Source: Bacteriovoracaceae bacterium (GTDB lineage Bacteria; Bdellovibrionota; Bacteriovoracia; Bacteriovoracales; Bacteriovoracaceae). Taken from it: DNA of 64,000 bases. A program made the position numbers and the translations under genes. The DNA is taken from positions 31,454 through 95,453 of the forward strand of contig JAOARC010000010.1 in the NCBI GenBank assembly GCA_025210745.1, read 5' to 3'. Positions 27,246 to 35,981 of the stretch are shown piece after piece. Each line of letters begins with the position of its first letter. Positions within the stretch are counted from its first letter, which is position 1. The notes beneath the pieces are model-generated. The model did not search any database, had not been told where the DNA came from, and was given only the letters and a program-made list of their open reading frames with translations.

Positions 27246-29435
27246 CTAGGCTCTATTAGCGCTAATAACCTCTTCCATAGCTTCAATAATAGAAATAACC
27301 TTTAAAAACTCAGAGTAATCTTTTACCTCTACCTCAAATAAGAAACTTCCCTTAAGATCAGGCAAGCTTTTTGCAATAGCTCCTTTAATATTAACACCTT
27401 GAGCATTAATATTATTAGTAATTCGAGATAAAATTCCAGGCCTATCGTGAGTAATAACTCTTATAGCAACTGCATGCCTAAATGAATAAGCTGAATTCCA
27501 AGCCACATCAACTTTTCTAAGATCATCTGATTGTCTTACTCTTTCACATTTCATTGTATGAATAGTAATTCCTCTTCCTCGCGTTATAAAACCAGTAATA
27601 GGATCACCAGGAATAGGATTACAACATTTTCCCATTCTTACAACAATATCATCTAATCCATCAACAATAACTGCATTATCTTTATGTGCTGACTTTTTTG
27701 CCGCCCCAGCAACTTTATTAAATAATGTATCTATTTTCTTTTTAGATTCATCTTCCTCCACATAATCAATAGAAGGAAGAAGTTCAAGGACCTTTTTTAT
27801 ATTAACTCTTTTTGAACCAATTGATAAGCATAGCTCTTCTATGGTTTTTAAATTTAAAGAATCTAAAACTTTTTTAAATTCATTTTTCTTTTCTAATACT
27901 TTAAAAGAGCTATTATATTCTTTTAAAGACTTTTCTAAAATTTCAGTTCCTATTTCTAAGTTTTTCTCTCTATCCACTTTTAATAGATATTGCTTTATTT
28001 TTGTTCTTGCTTTAGAAGTTTTGACTAATTTCACCCAATCTTTATTAGGAGTTTGGGACTTGCTTGTTAAAATTTCAACAGTATCACCCGACTTTAACTT
28101 ATGTTTTAGAGAAACCATTTTCCCATTAACTTTTGCTCCAACACATGTATGTCCAACCTGCGTATGAACAGCATAAGCAAAGTCTAATGGACCAGCTCCA
28201 TAACGAAGCTCTCTTACATCCCCACTCGGCGTAAATACGAATATCCCTTCAGCATCTAAGTCATTTTTAACAACATCCATAAACTCAGAACTTTTTTGAA
28301 TATCTCTATCATATTCCATTAGCTCTTCAACCCACTTGAGTTTATTAAGTTGCTTTGCTCCACTTGAGCCGCCACCTTCTTTATATTTCCAATGAGCAGC
28401 AACCCCTGTTTCAGCAACTTCATGCATTTCATAAGTTCTAATTTGAATTTCAATTCTTTCTGCTTTTGGGCCAATAACAGTTGTATGTAAACTTTGGTAA
28501 CCATTTACTTTTGGAATGGCGATATAATCTTTAAACCTTCCAGGTATTGGTGTAAATGATGAGTGAATAATCCCAAGACACTTATAACACTCAGTAATAT
28601 TGTCAACGATCACTCTAAAAGCCAACAAATCCTGGATTTGTTCAAAGTCTACTTCTCTATTATTCATTTTTTTATAAATAGAATAAAAATGCTTTGGCCT
28701 TCCGTATACATCTGCTTTTACAGCGTATTCTAAAAATTTATCTTTAACTAGAAGAACACAATCTTTTATATACTCTTCTCTTTCATGCTTTTTCATGGAA
28801 ACTTTTTCAGCTAGACGGTAATAAGTTTCCGGATGTAAAAACCTTAGACATAAATCTTCTAACTCACTTTTTACAGAATTAATCCCTAGCCTACTTGCAA
28901 GAGGTACATAAATATCTAAAGTTTCCTGTGCTTTTTTAACTTGTTTTTCTTTTGAAACGTATTGAAGAGTAAGCATATTATGCATTCTATCTGCAAGCTT
29001 TACGATAATAACTCTGATGTCTTTTGCCATGGCAACAACCATCTTTCTAAAGTTTTCTGCTTGAGACTCTTCTTTTGTTTTAAACTTTATTTTTGAAATT
29101 TTAGTACATCCAATAACAATATCAGCAATACCTCTTCCAAACTTTTCTAGAATTTCATCTTCAGAAACATCACAGTCTTCTACAACATCATGTAAGAGTC
29201 CTCCGATAATACTTTCTAAATCCATCTGTAGCTTAATTAATGTTGCTGCAACATTTAATGGATGAATAATATAAGGCTCCCCAGAACTTCTTTTTTGTGG
29301 TCTATGATGAAGTTCAGCAAATTCATAAGCTCTTTTTAATAGATCAATATCAGCATCAGGGTGATTACTCTTAACCCTTCTTGCTAATTCATCAATAGTG
29401 ATATCCTCATGGGAAAAATCAATTCTATGGTACAA
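27246..29435 (-). CDS. rel: Bifunctional (p)ppGpp synthetase/hydrolase
   Basis: Makes and degrades the alarmone (p)ppGpp. The 729-residue product has the HD hydrolase domain with His82-Asp83 and ED in LLHDVVED, the synthetase domain (RFKDYIAIPKVNGYQSLHT, EIQIRTYEMHEVAETGVAAHW), TGS (IFVFTPSGDVRELRYGAGPLDFAYAVH), the zinc-finger-like Cys region and a C-terminal ACT domain (HDRPGILSRITNNI). All hydrolase residues are present, so it is Rel/SpoT-like. Translation must start at TTG 29435: no ATG occurs before residue 71, inside the HD domain, and AGGAG lies five bases upstream, overlapping the gmk stop. Confidence 0.95.
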   Translation of the reverse strand: MYHRIDFSHEDITIDELARRVKSNHPDADIDLLKRAYEFAELHHRPQKRSSGEPYIIHPLNVAATLIKLQMDLESIIGGLLHDVVEDCDVSEDEILEKFGRGIADIVIGCTKISKIKFKTKEESQAENFRKMVVAMAKDIRVIIVKLADRMHNMLTLQYVSKEKQVKKAQETLDIYVPLASRLGINSVKSELEDLCLRFLHPETYYRLAEKVSMKKHEREEYIKDCVLLVKDKFLEYAVKADVYGRPKHFYSIYKKMNNREVDFEQIQDLLAFRVIVDNITECYKCLGIIHSSFTPIPGRFKDYIAIPKVNGYQSLHTTVIGPKAERIEIQIRTYEMHEVAETGVAAHWKYKEGGGSSGAKQLNKLKWVEELMEYDRDIQKSSEFMDVVKNDLDAEGIFVFTPSGDVRELRYGAGPLDFAYAVHTQVGHTCVGAKVNGKMVSLKHKLKSGDTVEILTSKSQTPNKDWVKLVKTSKARTKIKQYLLKVDREKNLEIGTEILEKSLKEYNSSFKVLEKKNEFKKVLDSLNLKTIEELCLSIGSKRVNIKKVLELLPSIDYVEEDESKKKIDTLFNKVAGAAKKSAHKDNAVIVDGLDDIVVRMGKCCNPIPGDPITGFITRGRGITIHTMKCERVRQSDDLRKVDVAWNSAYSFRHAVAIRVITHDRPGILSRITNNINAQGVNIKGAIAKSLPDLKGSFLFEVEVKDYSEFLKVISIIEAMEEVISANRA

Positions 29436-29437
29436 AC

Positions 29438-30007
29438 CTACTCCTGAATAATCTTCTCAACGACTTGCTTGAGATCTATATATGCCTTATCGAAATTATC
29501 GTTAGTTACCTTAAAGTCAAAATCATCAGATCGAAGAAGCTCAGACTCAGCGTTTTTAAGCCTCGTTTCAATAACATTCATGTCATCTGTCGCTCTTTTA
29601 AGCAGCCTTTCTCTAAGAGTTTCAATACTTGGTGGCTCAATAAAGATAACCTTTGCTTCATCCCCAAAGTGCGCTTTCATTTGATCGCAGCCTTGCACAT
29701 CAAGATCAAATAATAAGTTTTTTCCATTATTTAATCCTTCTTCAACAAAGCTTTTACTCGTTCCATAATAGTTATTATGCACAACAGCCCATTCAATAAG
29801 GTCTTTATCTTCTATTTTTTGTTTAAACTCTTCTTCTTTTAAAAAGAAATAGTTCTTTCCATGAACTTCACCTTCTCTAATTGGTCTTGTAGTACATGAT
29901 ACAGACCAGTCAAGATTTGCAAGTTCATTCATTAACTTTTCAATTAAAGTTGATTTACCAGTTCCAGAAGGAGCAACAATAACAACTAACTTTCCTCTTT
30001 TCACCAT
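29438..30007 (-). CDS. gmk: Guanylate kinase
   Basis: Phosphorylates GMP to GDP. The 189-residue product has the P-loop APSGTGKST (12-20), SCTTRPIREGEVHGKNYFF (GMP-binding) and DLDVQGCDQMK. Its start overlaps the yicC stop (TAATG) and its stop precedes the rel start by two bases. In E. coli the order is gmk-rpoZ-spoT; here rpoZ is absent from between them. Confidence 0.95.
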   Translation of the reverse strand: MVKRGKLVVIVAPSGTGKSTLIEKLMNELANLDWSVSCTTRPIREGEVHGKNYFFLKEEEFKQKIEDKDLIEWAVVHNNYYGTSKSFVEEGLNNGKNLLFDLDVQGCDQMKAHFGDEAKVIFIEPPSIETLRERLLKRATDDMNVIETRLKNAESELLRSDDFDFKVTNDNFDKAYIDLKQVVEKIIQE

Positions 30008-30879
30008 TACTCCATATTAAGTGCTTGTTCTCTAATTTTTTCAAGCTGTACTTTCATTTGAACGACATTTTCACTAATCTGGCCAGATCCAGATTTACTT
30101 CCAATAGTATTTGTCTCTCTATTAAGTTCTTGCACAAGAAAATCTATCTGTCTTCCGATCTCACCTTTTGAACTAAGTATTGAATCTAATTTCTTTAAGT
30201 GAAGTTCAATACGATTTATCTCTTCATCGATATCAAGTTTTTCCATATAGTAAATTACTTCTTGAAGCATTCTTGTTTCTTCTATTTTGATTGAAGCAAG
30301 ATCTTTTTCAAACTTTGAAATGAGCTTTTCTTTTACATTATCTTGATAAGAGTTTTTCAGCTCTTTCACATTTTTATAAAAAGATGCATATTGATCTTTA
30401 TGATCTTTAAGTTTTTGGACTAATCCAGCTCCTTCTATTTGTCTTGATTCAGTTAACTTCTCTAAAGCTTCATCAAAAGCTTTAGGAAGTAACTCAATCA
30501 GCTCTATTTCTTTTGATTCATCTTCAAGAGCAAAATCTGATCTTAAAAAGTCAGTTGGTTTAATAGTTAAAGGAACTGCTGTATTTGTTGAAATTTCATT
30601 AAAGCTTTTAATAAAAGCTTCAATCTTTTTTGTATCAAGTTCTATTTCACTTTGAAGATTTTGGTTTTTCTTATAATTAATATGAATTTCAAAAGAACCT
30701 CTTTTAAAATTCTTTTCAATTTTTTTTCTTAACTTTATCTCTTCACTATTAAAAAGAGAACTCATCTTAAACCTAAAATCTTTGAAACGATTGTTAACAG
30801 TTTTTATCTCCACTCCAAGAGTGAACTTTTCTCCACTAGCTTCAGCTTTACCAAAACCAGTCATCGATTGAACTGACAT
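30007..30879 (-). CDS. yicC: YicC family endoribonuclease
   Basis: The 290-residue product starts with the family hallmark SMTGFGKAEA, continues with the VEIKTVNNRFKDFRFKM motif and ends with the conserved RQIDFLVQELNRETNTIGSKSG and EKIREQALNME. YicC proteins are endoribonucleases that promote RNA turnover. It is coupled to gmk by a one-base overlap, the usual yicC-gmk pairing, and lies nine bases after accA. Confidence 0.93.
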   Translation of the reverse strand: MSVQSMTGFGKAEASGEKFTLGVEIKTVNNRFKDFRFKMSSLFNSEEIKLRKKIEKNFKRGSFEIHINYKKNQNLQSEIELDTKKIEAFIKSFNEISTNTAVPLTIKPTDFLRSDFALEDESKEIELIELLPKAFDEALEKLTESRQIEGAGLVQKLKDHKDQYASFYKNVKELKNSYQDNVKEKLISKFEKDLASIKIEETRMLQEVIYYMEKLDIDEEINRIELHLKKLDSILSSKGEIGRQIDFLVQELNRETNTIGSKSGSGQISENVVQMKVQLEKIREQALNME

Positions 30880-30888
30880 ATTAAACCT

Positions 30889-31857
30889 TTATTTTTTATC
30901 TGTTGAAATAGTTTGATTTCCCATTTGTCTAAACTTATCAAATCTATTTTCCATTAGTGTATTTGTTTTAAGTTTTAATAACTTCTTAAGATCTTTTGAA
31001 ATAACTTCTTTAATATTTTCAGATGCCCTTGACGGATCCTTATGAGCTCCACCTGTTGGTTCTTTAATTATCCCATCAATAATTCCAAGCTCTTTTGCTT
31101 TTAAAGGCCCAAGTTTTAAAGAGTTTGCTGCATCCATGGCTTTTTTAGGATTAGACCATAAAATAGAAGCACATGATTCAGGAGAGATAACAGAGTAAAC
31201 AGAATACTCCATCATATAAACTTTATCAGCAATCGCTATTCCTAAAGCTCCACCTGATCCACCTTCACCAATTACAATTGAAATAATAGGAACTTTTAAA
31301 CCAAAAATTTCAGCTAAGTTTTCAGCAATAGCACTTGCTTGTCCACGCTCTTCTGCTCCAATACCTGGATAAGCACCAGGAGTATCAACAAAAGTAATAA
31401 CTGGAACATTAAACCTAGCTGCTAATTCCATTATTCTTAGTGCTTTTCTATATCCTTCAGGGCTTGCCATCCCAAAGTTTCTTTGAATTTTATCTTGTGT
31501 TTTTCTTCCTTTTTCAATTCCGATAACACAAACTTTTTGACCTTCAAAAAAACCAAAACCACTAATCATTGATTTATCATCTAAAAACTTTCTATCGCCA
31601 TGAACTTCATGAAAGTCATCTATCAATAAATTAATATAATCACTTGTGTGTGGCCTTTTAGGGTGTCTTGATAACTGAACTCTTTCCCACGGAGAAAGGT
31701 TTGTATAAATATCTTTTATCATTGAATCTACTTTTTTTTGTAAAGCAGAAATTTCTTTTGAGATATCAATGCCAGGATTATTAGCAGCTTCTTTAAGCTC
31801 CTTAATTTGATTCTCTAAATCCTGTACAGGTTTTTCAAAATCTAGCGTGTAGTCCAT
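30889..31857 (-). CDS. accA: Acetyl-CoA carboxylase carboxyltransferase subunit alpha
   Basis: Transfers carboxyl from biotin-carrier protein to acetyl-CoA, the first committed fatty acid step, with AccD. The 322-residue product has the family order: N-terminal coiled helix, SPWERVQLSRHPKRP, INLLIDDFHEVHGDR, FGMASPEGYRKALRIM, FVDTPGAYPGIGAEERGQ and GEGGSGGALGIAIAD. Normal length. It is the first gene of accA-yicC-gmk-rel, which joins lipid, RNA and alarmone metabolism in one transcript. Confidence 0.95.
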   Translation of the reverse strand: MDYTLDFEKPVQDLENQIKELKEAANNPGIDISKEISALQKKVDSMIKDIYTNLSPWERVQLSRHPKRPHTSDYINLLIDDFHEVHGDRKFLDDKSMISGFGFFEGQKVCVIGIEKGRKTQDKIQRNFGMASPEGYRKALRIMELAARFNVPVITFVDTPGAYPGIGAEERGQASAIAENLAEIFGLKVPIISIVIGEGGSGGALGIAIADKVYMMEYSVYSVISPESCASILWSNPKKAMDAANSLKLGPLKAKELGIIDGIIKEPTGGAHKDPSRASENIKEVISKDLKKLLKLKTNTLMENRFDKFRQMGNQTISTDKK

Positions 31858-31928
31858 AATAAACTCTCATATAACTTCTTTTTTAAATATCCATAGAGTC
31901 TACTGTTTTTTACTTTATTTGATAAGCT

Positions 31929-32564
31929 TTATTCCCATCCACTAAGCGATCCATCCGTAAAATATACTCGCTGAGTCATAGAGTTTTTTGCATAAGACCA
32001 AACCTCTGTTCTATACAGCAAATCACCTCCTATTTCCGTAGAAACAGGACTTCCTAATTGCTGCATAACTTCTTCTTTACTCATACCTTGCCTAAGACTT
32101 GCTTCAAACCCAGTTGAAGCAATCGATCTGGAAGCTGCTGCATAATTAGGTCTGCTAGGGCTCCTATGTCCATGAAGCTCAAGATAAGATTTTTTTTCCG
32201 ACTCTGTTAAACTTAAAAAGTAAATTCTATCTGAATTAGAACTAAAAGTATGATCTATATGCTTATAATATGCATACTCTTGGTCTGTTAAGCCTGATTC
32301 TAACTCCTTCAACTCTGATGTTATTGAGCTATGATAATCAATTCTTTCCTGCATCCTAGCAGTTGGAGGTGTTCTATTTATAACGGTATGATAATCTCTG
32401 CCTACGTAAGAACTATCTCCAGATGCTATTTCAAAGTCTTCTCCAGCTACAAACATTGGGTCATCAGACCTAAATTCATCCATTTCCTTATCAAAATCCC
32501 TATAATCTAATAAAGAACATGAACTAAAAATAAGTAAAAATGATATAAGTAACTGTAATTTCAT
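31929..32564 (-). CDS. Lipoprotein with C-terminal BamE/SmpA-like domain
   Basis: The 211-residue protein has a lipobox (LLIFSSC) and a final domain SLRQGMSKEEVMQQLGSPV then EVWSYAKNSMTQRVYFTDGSLSGW, which follows the BamE/OmlA pattern (GM..EV...LG.P...W.Y...V.F.DG.L). The middle is charged and helical. It may be a Bam-associated or other outer-membrane lipoprotein. I start at ATG 32564, which has GGAGT four to five bases upstream; the longer in-frame start at 32639 would put a non-signal sequence before the lipobox. Confidence 0.7.
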   Translation of the reverse strand: MKLQLLISFLLIFSSCSLLDYRDFDKEMDEFRSDDPMFVAGEDFEIASGDSSYVGRDYHTVINRTPPTARMQERIDYHSSITSELKELESGLTDQEYAYYKHIDHTFSSNSDRIYFLSLTESEKKSYLELHGHRSPSRPNYAAASRSIASTGFEASLRQGMSKEEVMQQLGSPVSTEIGGDLLYRTEVWSYAKNSMTQRVYFTDGSLSGWE

Positions 32565-32732
32565 ATAAACTCCATTGCTTATCCTATAGAGCATATCGAT
32601 CTCATATAAAACCAATATTAAAATTATTTGTTTTTTCAAGTATTTAGGAAAAATAGTTCAATATCATACCTTTTTACTAAAGTTTTACGGAATAATATCC
32701 GACAAAATAAGGGTGATATAATAAAGGCAAGT

Positions 32733-33584
32733 ATGAATTTTATTTTAAAGATAGAAAAAATTTTAAACAAATTAATACTAAATGTATGGTTATATTTTTT
32801 AGATGCTTGCAAAAAAGTTATGCCGGTATTTATAACCCATTTTTTCGAGTCACTAGGTTACAAAACAAGAAAATCAAAACAATTATTCAGAATCAAGCTA
32901 AAGCTATTTGGCAAAAAACTTGTAAAAGGGATCAAAACATCTAATGAACTCTTATTTGACTCTATTAATACCCTTGCAAAGTATCCATATAAATCATTCT
33001 TACAAAATAAAAAAGAAACCTTAATTATTTACCTAAATGGAAAAACGAAAAAAGAAGTTTTTATTGATTTATATCTCATTAATAAAACAGCTTTTTTAAA
33101 GTATATAATTCATAATAAGTATGCAAAACAGGCAAAATTAATGTTACTTATTGCTTTTGTTATAGGTTTAACATTTCAAATATATAAATATCAAGCGAAG
33201 GAAAAAACAAGAAATATTGCAAGTGTTCAACAAACAATAAAAAGAGCAAGCTACAAACGTTTTATTGAAAAATCTCTTCTTGTAAAAAACTTAAATGTTC
33301 CGGTTGTTTTTAAAGATGTAACCAAAATTCATTCCGTTATTGTTGATATCTCACTAAGAACTAATACTGTTTTTTCAAAAGTGTATTTAGATAATAATCA
33401 ATTTAGAATCAGAGATCGTTTTTTTGAAACGACCTCTGCTGTAATATCTGACTTTCCTTTAAAAGAAGAAGGTAAAAAAATTATTAAAGAAAAAATCATT
33501 CACGAAATAAATACCTTACTTAGGGCCAATAGAGTTGAAGGAAAGGTGATTGAAGTAAGTATCAATTCTCATATTTCAAATTAA
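32733..33584 (+). CDS. Membrane protein of unknown function
   Basis: The 283-residue protein is very basic, with a hydrophobic patch near the start (LNVWLYFLDACKKVMPVFI) and one firm membrane segment at about 135-155 (LMLLIAFVIGLTFQIY). The last 130 residues form an alpha/beta region ending in HEINTLLRANRVEGKVIEVSI, faintly like the periplasmic part of FliL, but too weak to name. ATG 32733 has AAAGG five bases upstream; an upstream in-frame start at 32628 is less supported. It converges on, and overlaps, the sigma-54 activator gene. Confidence 0.5.
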   Translation: MNFILKIEKILNKLILNVWLYFLDACKKVMPVFITHFFESLGYKTRKSKQLFRIKLKLFGKKLVKGIKTSNELLFDSINTLAKYPYKSFLQNKKETLIIYLNGKTKKEVFIDLYLINKTAFLKYIIHNKYAKQAKLMLLIAFVIGLTFQIYKYQAKEKTRNIASVQQTIKRASYKRFIEKSLLVKNLNVPVVFKDVTKIHSVIVDISLRTNTVFSKVYLDNNQFRIRDRFFETTSAVISDFPLKEEGKKIIKEKIIHEINTLLRANRVEGKVIEVSINSHISN

Positions 33585-34851
33585 TCTCATCTAATACTCT
33601 TTTTAAAGACTTTGTACTTATTCTAAGCTTCTTAGATGCTAAAGACATATTTTTATCACATGTTAAATAAGCTTTATATATATAATTATTCTTAAACTCT
33701 TTTAAAGAAAGAATCTCTTTATTTTTAGATTCTATATAATGTTCTAATAAAGCTTCATCAACCTCATTATAGGATAATCGCATAGAACGACTAAGAGTTT
33801 TCTTTTTATTTAAATGTCCTAAAAATTGTCTTATATTGCCTGGCCAACTATAATTAAAATAGAAATCTTTTAACTTTTGATCAATAAAGACATTGTTTTT
33901 GCTTTCAAAAATATTCATTATTTCCTTTAACTTCGTTTTATCCTCACTTAAACACTTTAATTTTAAAGAAAAACCACTTGAGATTCTGTAAAAAAAGTCC
34001 ATTCTCATACATTCTTCTTTTACCATCAAATTTAAATTTCTTCCTGATGCAAAAATAAGTCTTGTTTTCACTTTGTAAGAACACTGACTTCCAACAGGCC
34101 TTACAAGATAATCTTCAAGAAAAAGTAATAGTTTTGTTTGTAATGATTTATCTAAGGAGTCAATTTCATCTAAAAATAACGTTCCTCCATGAGATTGTCT
34201 TAAAGCTCCTCTCTTATCATTAACAGCACCTGTAAAAGCACCTTTTACATGTCCAAAAAGTTCACTCTCAATTAAGTTTCCTGCAAAAGCACATAAATTA
34301 ACATGAACAAATTCTCCTTTAACTCCACTTAATTCATGAATTTTTTTAGCGAGATAAGTTTTTCCTGTTCCTGTTTTTCCTTCTAATAAAATAGGAATAT
34401 TCGACTCTAACAGCTTTTTATCATTAAGCTTATCCGGAAAAAAATCTTCAGCCATAGCAATAAGACTTTTCTTTTCAAATTGAATTTTGTGATATCCAAA
34501 TTCACAAATATCTCCATGCTCAACAAAAGACTCAAAAACAAAGCTATCATTTAGCTTAAACGGAATAGAACATAGGCTGGTTATCATATATCGCTTAAAT
34601 AACTTGCCGTTTCTTCCCTTCGTCTCAACAAGTTCTAATCTAAAATAAAAATCCTCCTTTTGAATTTGATCTAAATATTTAAGACATGCCGTTGAATTCT
34701 GATCTTTTGTCTTAACAGTAAAATCTATCTGAGTTCGATTTAAGTCTACAAACTGACTTCTACCAAAAAATGGCTTAATTATAAGTCTATCACCAATACA
34801 AATCCCCTTTTCATCTAAAAGATCCGACATAAAACATAATTCTTTTTTCAT
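33562..34851 (-). CDS. Sigma-54-dependent transcriptional activator
   Basis: The 429-residue product has an N-terminal sensing region (about 1-130, perhaps FHA-like, with no phosphorylatable receiver), an AAA+ domain with Walker A GKTGTGKT and the sigma-54 contact loop GAFTGA, TLFLDEIDSLD as Walker B, WPGNIRQ, and a C-terminal Fis-type helix-turn-helix (NMSLASKKLRISTKSLKRVL). An intact GAFTGA means it should drive RpoN promoters. ATG 34851 is preferred: GGAGAG lies five bases upstream. Its targets and signal are not evident; no -24/-12 site was seen nearby. Confidence 0.88.
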   Translation of the reverse strand: MKKELCFMSDLLDEKGICIGDRLIIKPFFGRSQFVDLNRTQIDFTVKTKDQNSTACLKYLDQIQKEDFYFRLELVETKGRNGKLFKRYMITSLCSIPFKLNDSFVFESFVEHGDICEFGYHKIQFEKKSLIAMAEDFFPDKLNDKKLLESNIPILLEGKTGTGKTYLAKKIHELSGVKGEFVHVNLCAFAGNLIESELFGHVKGAFTGAVNDKRGALRQSHGGTLFLDEIDSLDKSLQTKLLLFLEDYLVRPVGSQCSYKVKTRLIFASGRNLNLMVKEECMRMDFFYRISSGFSLKLKCLSEDKTKLKEIMNIFESKNNVFIDQKLKDFYFNYSWPGNIRQFLGHLNKKKTLSRSMRLSYNEVDEALLEHYIESKNKEILSLKEFKNNYIYKAYLTCDKNMSLASKKLRISTKSLKRVLDEINLKYEN

Positions 34852-34934
34852 AACACTCTCCATTAAATTTAGAGCACTATTTACAAATTACATGCCAACT
34901 CAATTGACACTAAGTTCATATAATGGGATAGCTG

Positions 34935-34955
34935 TAAGTTTAATTATTAAACTTA
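34935..34955. repeat. Perfect 21-bp palindrome upstream of engB
   Basis: Two 10-bp arms, TAAGTTTAAT and ATTAAACTTA, are separated by one base. The site ends 16 bases before the engB ATG, just upstream of its -10, and 84 bases upstream of the divergent sigma-54 activator. No U-tract follows, so it is a probable protein-binding operator rather than a terminator. Confidence 0.5.
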
Positions 34956-34957
34956 AC

Positions 34958-34966
34958 TGGTATAAA
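34958..34966 (+). promoter_or_regulatory. Extended -10 promoter of engB
   Basis: TGG-TATAAA (34958-34966) is an extended -10 element without a good -35; the palindrome occupies the -35 region. The expected start of transcription is at or next to ATG 34972, and no Shine-Dalgarno is present, so the message is probably leaderless. Confidence 0.4.
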
Positions 34967-34971
34967 ATATT

Positions 34972-35646
34972 ATGGAACAATCCTTAATTAAAAGAAAAAG
35001 TGCTACATTTCTTATGGCGATAGATGATCCAAAACAAATGAAGTCTTGGTTTGAAAATCATCAGGATGCAATTGGTGTTGCAATGGTAGGAAGAAGTAAT
35101 GTTGGAAAATCAACCCTTATCAACTCTCTATTTGGAAATAAAACGGCTAAAACATCAAAGACACCTGGTAGAACACAAAAAGTTAATATATTTAAGTTCT
35201 GTCTAGAAGAGAATGAAGAAAAATGGTTTTATCTTTATGACCTGCCTGGCTATGGCTTTGCTCAAGTAAGTAAGTCAATGCAAAAGAACTGGAGAGATCT
35301 CATGGGTACATTTTTTACTCAAATGAGCCCAACGACTCTTCTTTTCAACTTACAAGATGCAAGAAACCCCAACCAAAGATCAGACCAAGAGTTCTATGAA
35401 TATCTCACAGTTGAAAGATTAGAAGTATTCTTAATTTTTAATAAAATTGATAAACTAAAAAAACAAAAAGAAAAAGCGGCTTTAAATAAGCTAAAACCTA
35501 AAATTTTTGAAACATTTAAAAAAGTAAAACAAATTTTCTTCATTTCTGCAGAAAAAAAAGATGGCACTGCTCCACTTGAAGCTGCCCTTGTAAACTATTT
35601 ACATAAAATGGATGCTGCTACAAGTTTTGAGGCTGATCCTTCTTAA
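34972..35646 (+). CDS. engB: Ribosome biogenesis GTPase EngB/YihA
   Basis: Essential GTPase for late 50S subunit assembly. The 224-residue product has G1 GRSNVGKST (40-48), the conserved SKTPGRTQKVN switch region, G3 DLPGYGFAQV and G4 FNKIDKL, then IFFISAEKKDG. The family's usual TKxD is NKID here, which still fits. The end overlaps the convergent coiled-coil gene by 29 bases. Confidence 0.93.
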   Translation: MEQSLIKRKSATFLMAIDDPKQMKSWFENHQDAIGVAMVGRSNVGKSTLINSLFGNKTAKTSKTPGRTQKVNIFKFCLEENEEKWFYLYDLPGYGFAQVSKSMQKNWRDLMGTFFTQMSPTTLLFNLQDARNPNQRSDQEFYEYLTVERLEVFLIFNKIDKLKKQKEKAALNKLKPKIFETFKKVKQIFFISAEKKDGTAPLEAALVNYLHKMDAATSFEADPS

Positions 35647-35914
35647 TTTCTTGAACTTCATTTTCAATTTGCTCTAGCTCACTTTTTAACTCATCTATTG
35701 AATTAATTAACTTTGTTACTTTATCATTCTCCCAAGACAGATCACTATTTTTGATTGCCTTATATAAAAGTCTTCCAAGGTCTTCATAACTCTCCGTCAT
35801 TTTTGAGTTTGACTGAGAAGCACTTAGCATTTTTTTTCCAATATCAGCCGTTCTCTTTAACTCACTTTGACAGACATCCATCAATCCCTGAAACTTATTT
35901 TTCCAATCAGTCAT
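35618..35914 (-). CDS. Small coiled-coil protein of unknown function
   Basis: The 98-residue cytosolic protein is helical throughout, with a heptad-rich C-terminal stretch (INSIDELKSELEQIENEV) predicted to form a coiled coil. No known family is recognised. AAGGA lies about seven bases before the ATG. Its 3' end overlaps engB on the other strand. Confidence 0.55.
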   Translation of the reverse strand: MTDWKNKFQGLMDVCQSELKRTADIGKKMLSASQSNSKMTESYEDLGRLLYKAIKNSDLSWENDKVTKLINSIDELKSELEQIENEVQEIKKDQPQNL

Positions 35915-35981
35915 ATTTATTCCTTTTTTCCTCCTACCACTATATCTAAAAATAGCTTATAAATTAATATAGGAAAATTTT

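Noticed and set aside
29465..29713. Plus-strand frames opposite gmk
   Set aside because: They are antisense shadows of the guanylate kinase gene.
34904..34924. TTGACA and TATAAT upstream of engB as a promoter pair
   Set aside because: Both hexamers match consensus, but the spacer is only nine bases, too short for sigma-70.
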